NCBI GenBank assembly: GCA_033855775.1
Contig: JAWVFT010000013.1
Location: forward strand, 15,186 to 79,185
Source: DASVTR01 sp033855775
GTDB lineage: Bacteria > Acidobacteriota > Blastocatellia > Pyrinomonadales > Pyrinomonadaceae
DNA: 64,000 nt
Reading direction: 5' to 3'
Position numbers and translations under genes: made by a program. Positions 15,120 through 23,850 of the stretch are shown piece after piece. The notes below the pieces were generated by a model that saw nothing but the letters and a program-made list of their open reading frames with translations, had not been told where the DNA came from and did not search any database. Numbering within the stretch: the first letter of the stretch is position 1; each line of letters begins with the position of its first letter.

Positions 15120-15892
15120 TGAGCACACAGCCTCGCCTCGTCGAAGTCAGACAAAACGTGCTGAAGCAGAACGACCTGCTCGCGCGTGAACTGCGCGAAC
15201 GCTTTCGCGCCGCGGGCGTCTACGTGGTCAGCCTCGTCTCAAGTCCGGGGACGGGCAAGACCGCGCTCCTCGAAAAGATGCTGACGCTGCTCAGGCCCGA
15301 ACGCGCCGTCGCGGCCCTCGTCGGCGACCTTGCCACGGAGAACGACGCCGCGCGGCTCGCGCGCAGCGGCGCGCCCGTCAAACAAATCACGACCGGCACC
15401 GTCTGTCATCTAGACGCCACGATGGTCGAGAGCGCGCTCGCCGGATGGAGCCTCGACGAACTAGACGCGCTGTTTATCGAAAACGTCGGCAATCTGGTTT
15501 GCCCTTCAAGCTACGACCTCGGCGAAGATTTGCGCCTCGTGCTGCTCTCCGTGACGGAGGGCGAGGACAAGCCGCTCAAGTATCCGACGATTTTCAACAC
15601 GGCGGACGTGGCCCTTATCACTAAGATGGATTTGGCCGTGGCGGTCGAGTTCGATGTGCAGGCGGCGCACGACAACATTCAACGCGTGCGCCCCGGCATG
15701 CGTGTCTTCGAGGTGTCGGCCAAGACCGGCGCAGGGATGACGGAGTGGCTACAGTTTTTACAAGCGCGGATGACGAACGGCGGCTTGACGGTTGACGGCG
15801 ACTTGCCTGCTGGCAACGACTTGCCGGTTGAAGGCGACAGCCGCGTTCTCGTCTCTCATCCGTCGACGCCCGTCCACAATCCTCAATCATAA
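15119..15892 (+). CDS. hypB: HypB nickel-insertion GTPase
   Basis: A 257-residue SIMIBI GTPase. The P-loop 'SSPGTGKT' is at about residues 41-48. The intrinsic metal site residues Cys-His appear in 'TTGTVCHLDATMV', and the switch and base-recognition segments in 'FIENVGNLVCPSSYDLGE' and 'ALITKMDL'. The His-rich or N-terminal Cys nickel-binding motif of some HypB proteins is absent. The C-terminus has an unusual 35-residue Asp/Pro-rich tail ('VDGDLPAGNDLPVEGDS'). GTP hydrolysis drives Ni transfer with HypA. hypF begins two bases after its stop codon. Confidence 0.94.
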   Translation: MSTQPRLVEVRQNVLKQNDLLARELRERFRAAGVYVVSLVSSPGTGKTALLEKMLTLLRPERAVAALVGDLATENDAARLARSGAPVKQITTGTVCHLDATMVESALAGWSLDELDALFIENVGNLVCPSSYDLGEDLRLVLLSVTEGEDKPLKYPTIFNTADVALITKMDLAVAVEFDVQAAHDNIQRVRPGMRVFEVSAKTGAGMTEWLQFLQARMTNGGLTVDGDLPAGNDLPVEGDSRVLVSHPSTPVHNPQS

Positions 15893-15894
15893 AG

Positions 15895-18195
15895 ATGCCG
15901 ACGCGAACTCAAATCATAGTCCGTGGCATTGTGCAGGGCGTGGGCTTTCGTCCGTACATCTTCTCGCTCGCGCGGCGTCGCTCGCTCAAAGGCCAAGTCT
16001 TGAACAACACTTCCGGCGTGCTCATTGATGTCGAGGGCGAAGGCTACAGCATCGAAGATTTCATCAAGGAGTTAAAGCTCAACTCGCCGCCGCTCTCGCT
16101 CATCGAGTCGGTCGAGCGCAACGACAATTTAGACCTCGCGCATTATCAGGACTTTCGCATCGTCGAAAGCTCTGCAAACGGCGAGCGGTTCACGCCCATC
16201 TCCGCAGACATCTCGACCTGCGCCGACTGCCTGCGCGAACTGTTCACGCCCGCCGACCGTCGCTATCGCTACCCCTTCATCAACTGCGTGAACTGCGGCC
16301 CGCGCTTCACTATCATCGAAGGCATCCCGTATGACCGCGCGCAGACGACGATGCGCGATTTCCGTATGTGCGCGGCGTGCCGCGACGAATACTCGAACCC
16401 GCTCGACCGTCGCTTTCATGCGGAGCCGACCGCTTGCCCGCGCTGCGGCCCGCGCCTCACTCTGACGAATGCCGAGGGCGGCGAAGTCATGCTTGATGAC
16501 GGCGAAGACGCGACGGCGCGCGTGCGCCTGCTCTTGTCTGAGGGAAAGATAGTGTCCGTCAAAGGCATCGGCGGATTTCATCTGGCGTGCGATGCGCTGA
16601 ACGCCTCGGCGGTCGAGCGTTTGCGGCGTAGAAAATTCAGGGAAGACAAGCCGTTCGCGTTGATGGCAAAGTCGGTCGCCGTCGTCAGAGAATACGCGCT
16701 CGTCTCGGCGGAGGAAGAAGCCCTGCTCAACTGCGAGCGGCGCCCCGTCGTGCTGCTCGAAAAGAGAATGGACGCGCGCCTCCTGCCCGAAGCGGTCGCG
16801 CCTCGCCTGCGCCAACTCGGTTTCATGCTGCCGTATTCTCCGCTTCATCATCTGCTGTTGGAAAACTCGGACGGCCCGCTGGTGATGACGAGCGGCAACG
16901 TCTCCGACGAGCCAATCTGTTATGAAGACGCCGATGCCGTCAGGCGACTCAACAAGATTGCCGACTACTTTCTCTTTCACGACCGGCGGATTCACATTCG
17001 CACGGATGATTCTGTCGCCCGCGTGACGCAAACGGGCGAGATGGTCTTGCGTCGCTCGCGCGGCTACGCGCCCGCGCCCGTCAAAGTTGACTTTAACTTC
17101 GAGCGCGAGATTCTAGCCTGTGGCGCGGAACTCAAAAACACTTTCTGTCTCGCGCGCGACCACTACGCCTTCGTCAGTCATCACATCGGCGACCTTGAAA
17201 ACCTTGAGACGCTGCGCTCGTTCGAGCAAGGCATAGAGCATTACCAGCGGCTCTTTCATCTGCGGCCCGAAGTTGTCGCCTACGACCTGCACCCGGAATA
17301 TCTCTCGACAAAGTACGCGCTCGCGCTCGATGAAGGGCAGACTAAAATCGGCGTCCAGCATCATCACGCGCACATCGCAAGCTGCATGGCCGACAATCGC
17401 ATCGAAGGCGAACTCATCGGCGTGGCGATGGACGGCCTCGGCTTCGGCACGGACGCGCGCATGTGGGGCGGCGAATTTTTCGTCGCGGATTTTCTCACCG
17501 CCGAGCGCGTCGCGCATCTCGACTACATTCCGCTGCCCGGCGGCGCAAAGGCCATCCGCGAGCCTTGGCGCATCGCCGCCGTCTACCTGCAACGCGCGCT
17601 CGGAGATGATTTTCTCAAGCTCGAAATTCCTTTCGCGCAAACCCTTGACAGGCGCGCATGGACGACGCTGCGCCGCATGACCTTGACCAACACGAACAGC
17701 CCTAAGACATCCAGCATGGGCAGGCTCTTCGATGCCGTGTCGAGCCTGCTCGGCTTGAGAAACGTGGTCAACTATGAAGGGCAGGCGGCGATTGAGTTGG
17801 AAGCGATGGCCGAGCGCGATTGCCCGCAAAGTTATCAGTTTGACTTTGCCGCCGACAGTGGCATCATTAAGGCCGAGGCGGTCATTCGAAGCGCGGTGGA
17901 AGACTTGCTCGACAAGCTCTCTCCGCAAAGGGTCGCGGCAAAGTTTCATCTGGGCGTGGCTCATCTGATTACAAACGTCGCGCTTCATCTCAGAGACGAG
18001 CGTGGATTGAATCGTGTGGCGTTGTCGGGCGGCGTGTTTCAAAACATGCTTCTGCTCGAACATGCGCGCCGGATGCTCAAGGCGAGAGGCTTTGAGGTCT
18101 TCACACACAGCCGCGTGCCGACCAATGACGGCGGCATCTCTCTCGGTCAGGCGATGGTCGCAGGCGCGCAACTCGCGGCAGGAAGGATTGGATAA
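15895..18195 (+). CDS. hypF: HypF carbamoyltransferase
   Basis: A 766-residue enzyme that makes the thiocarboxamide on HypE from carbamoyl phosphate, the source of the CN ligands. Domains in order: acylphosphatase-like (residues 1-90; 'RGIVQGVGFRPYIF'), two zinc fingers (about 105-185; 'CADCLRELF', 'CVNCGPRFT', 'CAACRDEY', 'CPRCGP'), YrdC-like ATP-binding domain (about 200-380; 'KGIGGFHLACDA', 'LPYSPLHHLLL', 'MTSGNVSDEP'), and Kae1-like carbamoyltransferase domain (about 395-760; 'GVQHHHAHIASC', 'LSGGVFQN'). All expected motifs are present and length is normal. Confidence 0.96.
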   Translation: MPTRTQIIVRGIVQGVGFRPYIFSLARRRSLKGQVLNNTSGVLIDVEGEGYSIEDFIKELKLNSPPLSLIESVERNDNLDLAHYQDFRIVESSANGERFTPISADISTCADCLRELFTPADRRYRYPFINCVNCGPRFTIIEGIPYDRAQTTMRDFRMCAACRDEYSNPLDRRFHAEPTACPRCGPRLTLTNAEGGEVMLDDGEDATARVRLLLSEGKIVSVKGIGGFHLACDALNASAVERLRRRKFREDKPFALMAKSVAVVREYALVSAEEEALLNCERRPVVLLEKRMDARLLPEAVAPRLRQLGFMLPYSPLHHLLLENSDGPLVMTSGNVSDEPICYEDADAVRRLNKIADYFLFHDRRIHIRTDDSVARVTQTGEMVLRRSRGYAPAPVKVDFNFEREILACGAELKNTFCLARDHYAFVSHHIGDLENLETLRSFEQGIEHYQRLFHLRPEVVAYDLHPEYLSTKYALALDEGQTKIGVQHHHAHIASCMADNRIEGELIGVAMDGLGFGTDARMWGGEFFVADFLTAERVAHLDYIPLPGGAKAIREPWRIAAVYLQRALGDDFLKLEIPFAQTLDRRAWTTLRRMTLTNTNSPKTSSMGRLFDAVSSLLGLRNVVNYEGQAAIELEAMAERDCPQSYQFDFAADSGIIKAEAVIRSAVEDLLDKLSPQRVAAKFHLGVAHLITNVALHLRDERGLNRVALSGGVFQNMLLLEHARRMLKARGFEVFTHSRVPTNDGGISLGQAMVAGAQLAAGRIG

Positions 18196-18198
18196 AAT

Positions 18199-18459
18199 AT
18201 GTGCTTGGCGATACCCGGCAAAATCATAGAGATTGTTGATGCGGAGAATCAGATAGCCAAAGTTGATGTCGGCGGAGTTCGCCGCAACATCAACACGGGC
18301 ATGCTTGACGATACGAAGGTCGGCGACTACGTGTTGATTCACGTCGGCTTTGCGATGAGCAAGATTGACGAGCGCGAAGCCGAAGAGACGCTCCGCGTGT
18401 TGAAGGAAATCGGAGAGTTTGAATCCGAGTTTGACCAGTTCAGTACTTCCATCGAGTAA
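18199..18459 (+). CDS. hypC: HypC hydrogenase assembly chaperone
   Basis: An 86-residue protein beginning MCLAIPGKI. Cys2, exposed after Met removal, is the essential residue that binds the Fe(CN)2CO unit with HypD and then the large subunit. The rest ('AKVDVGGVRRNINTGMLDDT', 'VGDYVLIHVGFAMSKIDERE') is the canonical HypC/HupF barrel and helix. It starts three bases after hypF. Confidence 0.95.
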   Translation: MCLAIPGKIIEIVDAENQIAKVDVGGVRRNINTGMLDDTKVGDYVLIHVGFAMSKIDEREAEETLRVLKEIGEFESEFDQFSTSIE

Positions 18460-18480
18460 GCTTTACGAGGAACCAGCAAG

Positions 18481-19185
18481 ATGAGCAAGGCAGCTTCGGA
18501 CGATTTTTCGCGGGCCTTTTATCCTTTCCTGCATGATGACGAAAAGCAGCCGCAGGACTTGATGGAGGAACTGCGCTTCTCGCTCCTTGAGAAGGCGCGC
18601 GAGAGCGTCGAGGTCAAGGCCAGATTCTTTGAAGAGAACAAGGACACGATTCTCGCGGCCTCGCTTGCGATGGCTCGGAGCTTTCATCGCGGGCGCAAGA
18701 TGCTGGTCTGCGGCAACGGCGGCTCGGCGACCGACGCGCAGCACATCGCGGTCGAGTTCATGCATCCCGTCATCGTCGGGCGCAAGGCTTTGCCCGCCAT
18801 TTGCCTGACGAGCGATATGGCGATGGTGACAGCCGTCGCTAACGACGTTGGCTTCGATGATGTCTTCACGCGGCAGATTATCGCGCTCGGGGTTGAAGGC
18901 GACATCCTGATGGGCATCTCGACGAGCGGCAACTCGGAAAATCTGATGCACGCCTTTGCCACGGCGCGACGGATGAAGATGCTGACCATCGGTTATGCCG
19001 GAAGCGACGGCGGCAGGATGGCCGGGATGCAGGCCGCGGGCTTGCTCGATTTTTGCCTGACCGTGCCGACTTCGAGCATTCATCGAATACAGGAAACGCA
19101 CGTCGCTCTGTATCACATCACATGGGACATGGTTCACACGTTCTTGCAGCATCGTTCGTTGGTCGAAGAGCAAACGAAAGTCTGA
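18481..19185 (+). CDS. SIS-domain phosphoheptose isomerase-like protein
   Basis: A 234-residue protein with one SIS sugar-isomerase domain: 'KMLVCGNGGSATDAQHIAVE' and 'DILMGISTSGNSENLMHAF' are the phosphosugar-binding loops typical of GmhA (sedoheptulose-7-phosphate isomerase). 'TSSIHRIQETHVALYHITWD' carries the His/Glu residues that act in GmhA. It lies 21 nt after hypC and 95 nt before hypD in the maturation block. The same insertion occurs in other group 1h clusters, so it is not a random neighbour. No other heptose gene is near. Its link to hydrogenase maturation is unexplained. Confidence 0.85.
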   Translation: MSKAASDDFSRAFYPFLHDDEKQPQDLMEELRFSLLEKARESVEVKARFFEENKDTILAASLAMARSFHRGRKMLVCGNGGSATDAQHIAVEFMHPVIVGRKALPAICLTSDMAMVTAVANDVGFDDVFTRQIIALGVEGDILMGISTSGNSENLMHAFATARRMKMLTIGYAGSDGGRMAGMQAAGLLDFCLTVPTSSIHRIQETHVALYHITWDMVHTFLQHRSLVEEQTKV

Positions 19186-19280
19186 AGTCGAAAGCTTCGA
19201 TTCGCCGAGTCGAGGGATGAAAAACTTTTTCGGCTCATGACTCTACAAGCTGCGCGCTTCAGACTCTCATTGGAGGTCTT

Positions 19281-20441
19281 ATGAAATTTATAGACGAATA
19301 CAGGCAGGGCGACATCGCGCACAAACTGGCGGAGCAGATAGCGCGCTTGACCGCGCGCCCGCTCAAAATCATGGAGGTCTGCGGCGGCCACACGCACACC
19401 ATCTTCAAGTACGGGATAGAAGATTTGCTGCCCGACAATATCACTATGATTCATGGGCCGGGCTGTCCCGTCTGCGTCATTCCTCTGGGGCGCGTTGACG
19501 ACGCCATCTCGATTGCGGAGCAGCCCGGTGTTATCTTCACGACCTTCGGCGACGCGATGCGCGTTCCCGGCTCAAAGACCAGCTTGCTCGACGCGAAGGC
19601 TTCCGGCGCGGACGTGCGGATGGTCTACTCGCCGCTCGACGCTTTGAAGATTGCGAAGAAGAACCCGGAACGCCAGGTCGTGTGGCTCGCGCTCGGCTTT
19701 GAAACTACTGCGCCTTCGACCGCGATGACCATTCTCCAAGCGGCCAAAGAAGGCGTCGAGAATTTCAGCGCCTTCTGTAATCACATCACGATTGTGCCTG
19801 CGCTCAAAGCCCTGCTCGATTCGCCGGATTTGCAACTCGACGGCTTTCTGGGGCCGGGCCACGTCAGCACAGTGATTGGCACGCGCCCTTACGAATTTGT
19901 CCCGCGCGAGTACGGCAAGCCGGTCGCCGTCGCCGGTTTCGAGCCGTTGGACATACTGCAATCCATCTACATGATTGTCAGGCAAGTGGTCGAAGGGCGC
20001 GCGGAAGTCGAGAATCAATATGCGCGCTGCATCAACCGCGACGGCAATCGCAAAGCTCTGGAAGTTCTCTTCGAAGTCTTCGAGCCGCGCGACTATTTCG
20101 AGTGGCGCGGGCTTGGCTCCATCGCGCACAGCGGGATGAAGCTACGACGAAAGTATGCGGCCTTCGATGCGGAGTTAAAGTTCAATGTGCCGGGCTTGCG
20201 CATCGCCGACCCGAAGGCTTGCCAGTGCGGCGAGATACTGAAGGGCGTGAAGCGGCCATGGGAGTGCAAGGTCTTCGGCACGGCCTGCACGCCGGAGACG
20301 CCCATCGGCTCTTGCATGGTGTCGAGCGAAGGCGCGTGCGCCGCTTATTATAACTTCGGGCGGCTGTCGAAAATTGCAGAGCGTTCGTCCTCAAACGGCG
20401 AAGGCAAAGTCGCGGCGGCGGCGTTGAATGTGACGGTCTAA
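19281..20441 (+). CDS. hypD: HypD Fe-S protein for Fe(CN)2CO assembly
   Basis: A 386-residue scaffold on which the iron centre is built with HypC. Signature blocks: 'MEVCGGHTHTIFKYGIEDLL', 'IHGPGCPVCVIP', 'FTTFGDAMRVPGS', 'LGFETTAPSTA', and 'FLGPGHVSTVIG'. The C-terminal [4Fe-4S] Cys set is in 'CQCGEILKGVKRPWECKVFG' and 'CTPETPIGSCMVSSEGAC'. GGAGGT precedes the ATG by a few bases. Length is normal. Confidence 0.96.
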   Translation: MKFIDEYRQGDIAHKLAEQIARLTARPLKIMEVCGGHTHTIFKYGIEDLLPDNITMIHGPGCPVCVIPLGRVDDAISIAEQPGVIFTTFGDAMRVPGSKTSLLDAKASGADVRMVYSPLDALKIAKKNPERQVVWLALGFETTAPSTAMTILQAAKEGVENFSAFCNHITIVPALKALLDSPDLQLDGFLGPGHVSTVIGTRPYEFVPREYGKPVAVAGFEPLDILQSIYMIVRQVVEGRAEVENQYARCINRDGNRKALEVLFEVFEPRDYFEWRGLGSIAHSGMKLRRKYAAFDAELKFNVPGLRIADPKACQCGEILKGVKRPWECKVFGTACTPETPIGSCMVSSEGACAAYYNFGRLSKIAERSSSNGEGKVAAAALNVTV

Positions 20442-20561
20442 AAGCTGACGGTGGCGTAACGAAGCGACTGCCCGCTTGCGTTCATGAGCGACGCGAAAGC
20501 GAGTCTGCCACCAGCGAGTCTGTCGTCTCAGCCGAAACTCTTGAAAGCGATGTGATGAAAG

Positions 20562-21671
20562 ATGACCAGCGACTTTAGCCCTTCGCCGCTCTTCGAGAGA
20601 GTCGAACGCGCGCGGCGTAGAAAGCACAAGTTCAGAGACGAGCAGATTACGCTCGCGCACGGCAGCGGTGGCCGCGCCATGCATGAACTCATCGAAGGTC
20701 TCTTTCTGGAATACCTGCGCAACCCGCTGCTCGAAGCTTTGGAAGACCAGGCGGTCTTCGAGCTGCCGAACGGCACAAGCCCCGCGCGCCTTGCCTTCAC
20801 CACAGACTCTTATGTCGTCACTCCCATCTTTTTTCCCGGCGGCGACATAGGTCGCCTCGCCATTAACGGCACCGTCAACGACTTGTGCATGAGCGGCGCG
20901 CGACCGCTCTATCTGTCGGTCGGCTTCATCCTCGAAGAAGGCTTTCCCGTCGCCGACTTGAAACGCATCCTCGCCTCGATGCGCGAGGCCGCGACGGAAG
21001 CGGGAGTCGAAGTCGTCACGGGCGACACGAAGGTCGTGCAGAAGGGAAGCGCCGACAAGATTTTCATCAACACTTCGGGCATCGGCGTTGTCGAATCAAA
21101 CATTCGTCTGTCCGCCACGCGCGCAGAAGTGGGCGACAAGGTGATTGTCAGTGGCCGCGTCGGCGACCACGGGACGACCATCATGATTGCGCGCGGCGAG
21201 CTTGAGCTTGAGACGGAGATTGAGAGCGACACGGCCCCGCTCGGCTCTCTCGTCCGCGAGATGATTGAAGAAGCGAGCCGTCTTCATTCGTTAGACGCGA
21301 TTCACTGCTTGCGCGACCCGACGCGCGGCGGCGTCGCCACGACCTTGAACGAACTCGCGCTCAGTTCCGAAGTCTGCATAGAGATTCAGGAAGAGCTCGT
21401 TCCGGTGCGCGAGGAAGTGAAGGGCGCGTGCGAGATTCTGGGCCTCGACCCGCTCTACGTCGCCAACGAAGGAAGGCTGCTGGCGATAGTCTCGGCAGAC
21501 ATCGCCGCGCCGCTCGTCGAGCGCATGCGAGCGAACGTTTACGGCGCGGATGCCTGCATCATCGGCGAAGTGAAAGCGGAGCCGCGCGGCATCGTTGCGA
21601 TGCGAACGGGCTTTGGCGGCACGCGCATCGTTGATATGCTCGTCGGCGAGCAGTTGCCACGAATCTGCTGA
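20562..21671 (+). CDS. hypE: HypE thiocyanate-forming maturase
   Basis: A 369-residue PurM-like ATPase. It dehydrates the carbamoyl group placed on its C-terminal Cys by HypF to give the cyanide donor. Seen: 'ITLAHGSGGRAMHELI', 'FTTDSYVVTPIFFPGGDIGR' and 'INGTVNDLCMSGA', 'DPTRGGVATTLNELA', and the terminal PRIC ending in Cys369. The first 28 residues form a variable Arg/Lys-rich lead. 120 nt separate it from hypD. Confidence 0.96.
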   Translation: MTSDFSPSPLFERVERARRRKHKFRDEQITLAHGSGGRAMHELIEGLFLEYLRNPLLEALEDQAVFELPNGTSPARLAFTTDSYVVTPIFFPGGDIGRLAINGTVNDLCMSGARPLYLSVGFILEEGFPVADLKRILASMREAATEAGVEVVTGDTKVVQKGSADKIFINTSGIGVVESNIRLSATRAEVGDKVIVSGRVGDHGTTIMIARGELELETEIESDTAPLGSLVREMIEEASRLHSLDAIHCLRDPTRGGVATTLNELALSSEVCIEIQEELVPVREEVKGACEILGLDPLYVANEGRLLAIVSADIAAPLVERMRANVYGADACIIGEVKAEPRGIVAMRTGFGGTRIVDMLVGEQLPRIC

Positions 21672-21802
21672 GCCTCGCGGTCAGTCGTCGTTGGCTGTCG
21701 CTCACGAAGATTGTTGAATGACCGCGACGGCTGCTTTCATCCCGCGCCGTCGTCAAGGCCGATGACCGAAGGCTGATAACTAACTGCCGTTTGCTGAACG
21801 CC

Positions 21803-21861
21803 GATAGTTTGATTGTTTCTTTATTGATTGCTTCATTGCTGCATCGTTGGTCGCTTCATTT
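21803..21861 (+). repeat. Reiterated TTGATTG/CTTCATT tract before the nickel transporter
   Basis: Short related words (GATTG, CTTCATT, GCATCG, GTCGCTTCATT) repeat up to the ATG at 21862. Their complement resembles the GCGATGAATAATCAAAG words at 50118-50242. Such tracts can change length by slippage and could alter translation start efficiency. Confidence 0.4.
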
Positions 21862-22644
21862 ATGCTCACATTTTCCACCGGCTCGATTCTCTTGTTCGGC
21901 TTTCTGCTCGGCCTCAAGCACGCGGTCGAGGCAGACCATCTGGCAGCCGTGTCAACCATCGTCAGCGAGCGCAAGAGCCTGCTGAGTTCATCGCTGGTCG
22001 GCGGCCTCTGGGGCGTCGGCCACACCATCTCGCTCATCATCGCGGGCGTCGTCGTCATTCTCTTCCACTTTGAGATTAGCGAAAAGATGTCGCAGGCTCT
22101 TGAGTTCTGCGTCGGGCTGATGCTGGTCGCGCTCGGAGTCAACGCTCTGCGGAAACTCGCGCGCGGCGGACATCTTCATCTGCACGTTCACCAGCACGGC
22201 GGACGCGCGCACATACACCCGCACGTTCACGACCATTCGCCTGAGACGCATGACGACTCGCCTGACACTCATGACGGCTCGCATGAAGCTCATGACGGCC
22301 CGGCGGAGACGATTGCTCCGACGCATCACGGCCTGCGGCTCGGCGCGCGCCCGCTCCTGGTGGGAATGTTGCACGGGTTCGCAGGAAGCGCGGCGTTGAT
22401 GTTGATGGTTCTCTCGACCATCCCGTCGCCGCTCCTCGGGTTCGCCTACATCGTCGTCTTCGGCGTCGGCTCAATCGGCGGCATGATGTTGATGAGCGCG
22501 CTCGTCGGCCTGCCAGTCTATCTGACGGCGGCGCGCTTCAATCGCGCGAATCTCACCGTGCGCGGGATGGCCGGTCTTTTCAGTCTCAGCTTCGGACTCT
22601 TTATGCTCTACGAGATTGGCTTCATCAAAGGTTTGTTTCGCTGA
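21862..22644 (+). CDS. NicO/UreH-type nickel transporter with His-rich loop
   Basis: A 260-residue membrane protein with about six hydrophobic segments. The first helices carry 'GFLLGLKHAVEADHLAAVST', the HxxxxDH-type metal-binding signature of the NicO/HupE/UreH group. A cytoplasmic-type loop at about residues 105-160 is crammed with His and Asp ('HLHLHVHQHGG', 'HIHPHVHDHSPETHDD', repeated HD-x-S/P units) and may bind nickel. Placed right after hypE, it most likely supplies nickel for HhyL. I chose the ATG at 21862; an in-frame start at 21847 is inside a repetitive tract. Confidence 0.85.
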   Translation: MLTFSTGSILLFGFLLGLKHAVEADHLAAVSTIVSERKSLLSSSLVGGLWGVGHTISLIIAGVVVILFHFEISEKMSQALEFCVGLMLVALGVNALRKLARGGHLHLHVHQHGGRAHIHPHVHDHSPETHDDSPDTHDGSHEAHDGPAETIAPTHHGLRLGARPLLVGMLHGFAGSAALMLMVLSTIPSPLLGFAYIVVFGVGSIGGMMLMSALVGLPVYLTAARFNRANLTVRGMAGLFSLSFGLFMLYEIGFIKGLFR

Positions 22645-22765
22645 TTAAGCCGGGATGGCTCTCGTCGTCTTTAACATCCGCGACCGCTAAAGCTCTTCAT
22701 CAATCCGCAGTTCTGCTCAACTCGCATTGAGTCATTCGCGCCCCCCCGCTTTTAAGGGAACAACA

Positions 22766-23850
22766 ATGTGCCCGGCAAAGAAGAAAAGCTCAAAGGCAGC
22801 AAAGAAGACGAAGGCCGCGCGCGGCAGCACGAAGGTCGTTGACGTTGAAGCGAAAGCCGACGCCGCCAAGGCTGTGGCCTTGAATGATGAGCCGAAGGAG
22901 CCTGACACGCCGGAAGAATTGTTTGCGGTCGAACCCTACGAGGCGTCGCAAGTCAGCTGCACGGGCGGCGGCGCGTGGACGGGACGAAAGTTTACCCGAT
23001 TGACTGGCAAAGCGAAGAGCATGCCGACGGCGAAATCTGGTCTGCCGCTCTGTGGAACATCTACCGCGCCATCGGCGGCGACTCTGCGAATGCTGCGGAG
23101 CGTTTGGCCGCGCGCGATGCCTTGCTCAAGACCTTGATACTGAGTCATCACATGCTCGCCGCCAACGCCAGCATGCCGGACGGGGCGGAGGCCGTCATGA
23201 ACACGGACGCCGCTCTGCCGGAATATCGCGGCCGGCGCTTGAGAGAGATGCTCGACAGCTTTCACGCGCGCGGCCTCCTGCGCTCGGAAGCCGGAGTTGA
23301 CCTCTGGATGAAAGATGAAGCGAACGATGACGGGGCCAATCAATCCGGCGCGCTCTTCGAGGATTCGCCGGACCTCTGGATTCGGAACACGGACGACAAC
23401 GGCGCGCTTCATCAGAATCCTGAGTCCGGCCAAGACAACTGGTTCTATGCGCGCGTCCGCAATCGCGGCGTGCGGGCGGCCAGAGCCTTTGTCGTCACGT
23501 TCAATGTGAAGTCCTTCTTCGCCGGGACGCAGTTCGTCTATCCGTTCGACTGGACGCCTTTCATCAGCGCGTCGGTCGGCTATAATCTTGCGTCCGGCGC
23601 GGCGGTCGTCCTGAAGGCAAGGTGGCCGCGGGCTCTCGTGCCGCCGGTCGGAACCGGAGCACGCTGGCTGGCTTCCGTCTACACGCCGCTTGACGCTGCT
23701 CCTGCGGGCAGCCACGCCTGGGAGCACAACAATCTGGCGGTAAAGAGCCTGTCTATCGTTGACCACCTGGCGGGCAACAATGCTCCTTCCGCTCAGCCTG
23801 CCGCCGCGCCGCCCTTTGGCGCCAGCGATGAAATGCAGCGTTTCGTCTGA
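22766..23850 (+). pseudogene. Remnant of a large secreted-type metallopeptidase (M36/fungalysin-like C-terminal region)
   Basis: Two frames must be joined near 22955-22975. The first (ATG at 22766, AAGGGA upstream) encodes a Lys-rich start (MCPAKKKSSKAAKKTK) up to 'EELFAVEPYEASQ'. The second, from about 22950, reads 'RRVDGTKVYPIDWQSEEHAD' then 'GEIWSAALWNIYRAIGGD', which is the block following the active site in fungalysin-like M36 peptidases, and continues with a beta domain ('SPDLWIRNTDDNGALHQNPE', 'NWFYARVRNRG'). The expected zinc motif HExxH is absent, so a large internal deletion plus frameshift is the simplest reading. The 3' part could still be translated from the GTG at 22975. Confidence 0.65.

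Noticed and set aside
21672..21861. Nickel/cobalt riboswitch before the nickel transporter
   Set aside because: The gap is short-word repeats, with no recognisable conserved riboswitch core.
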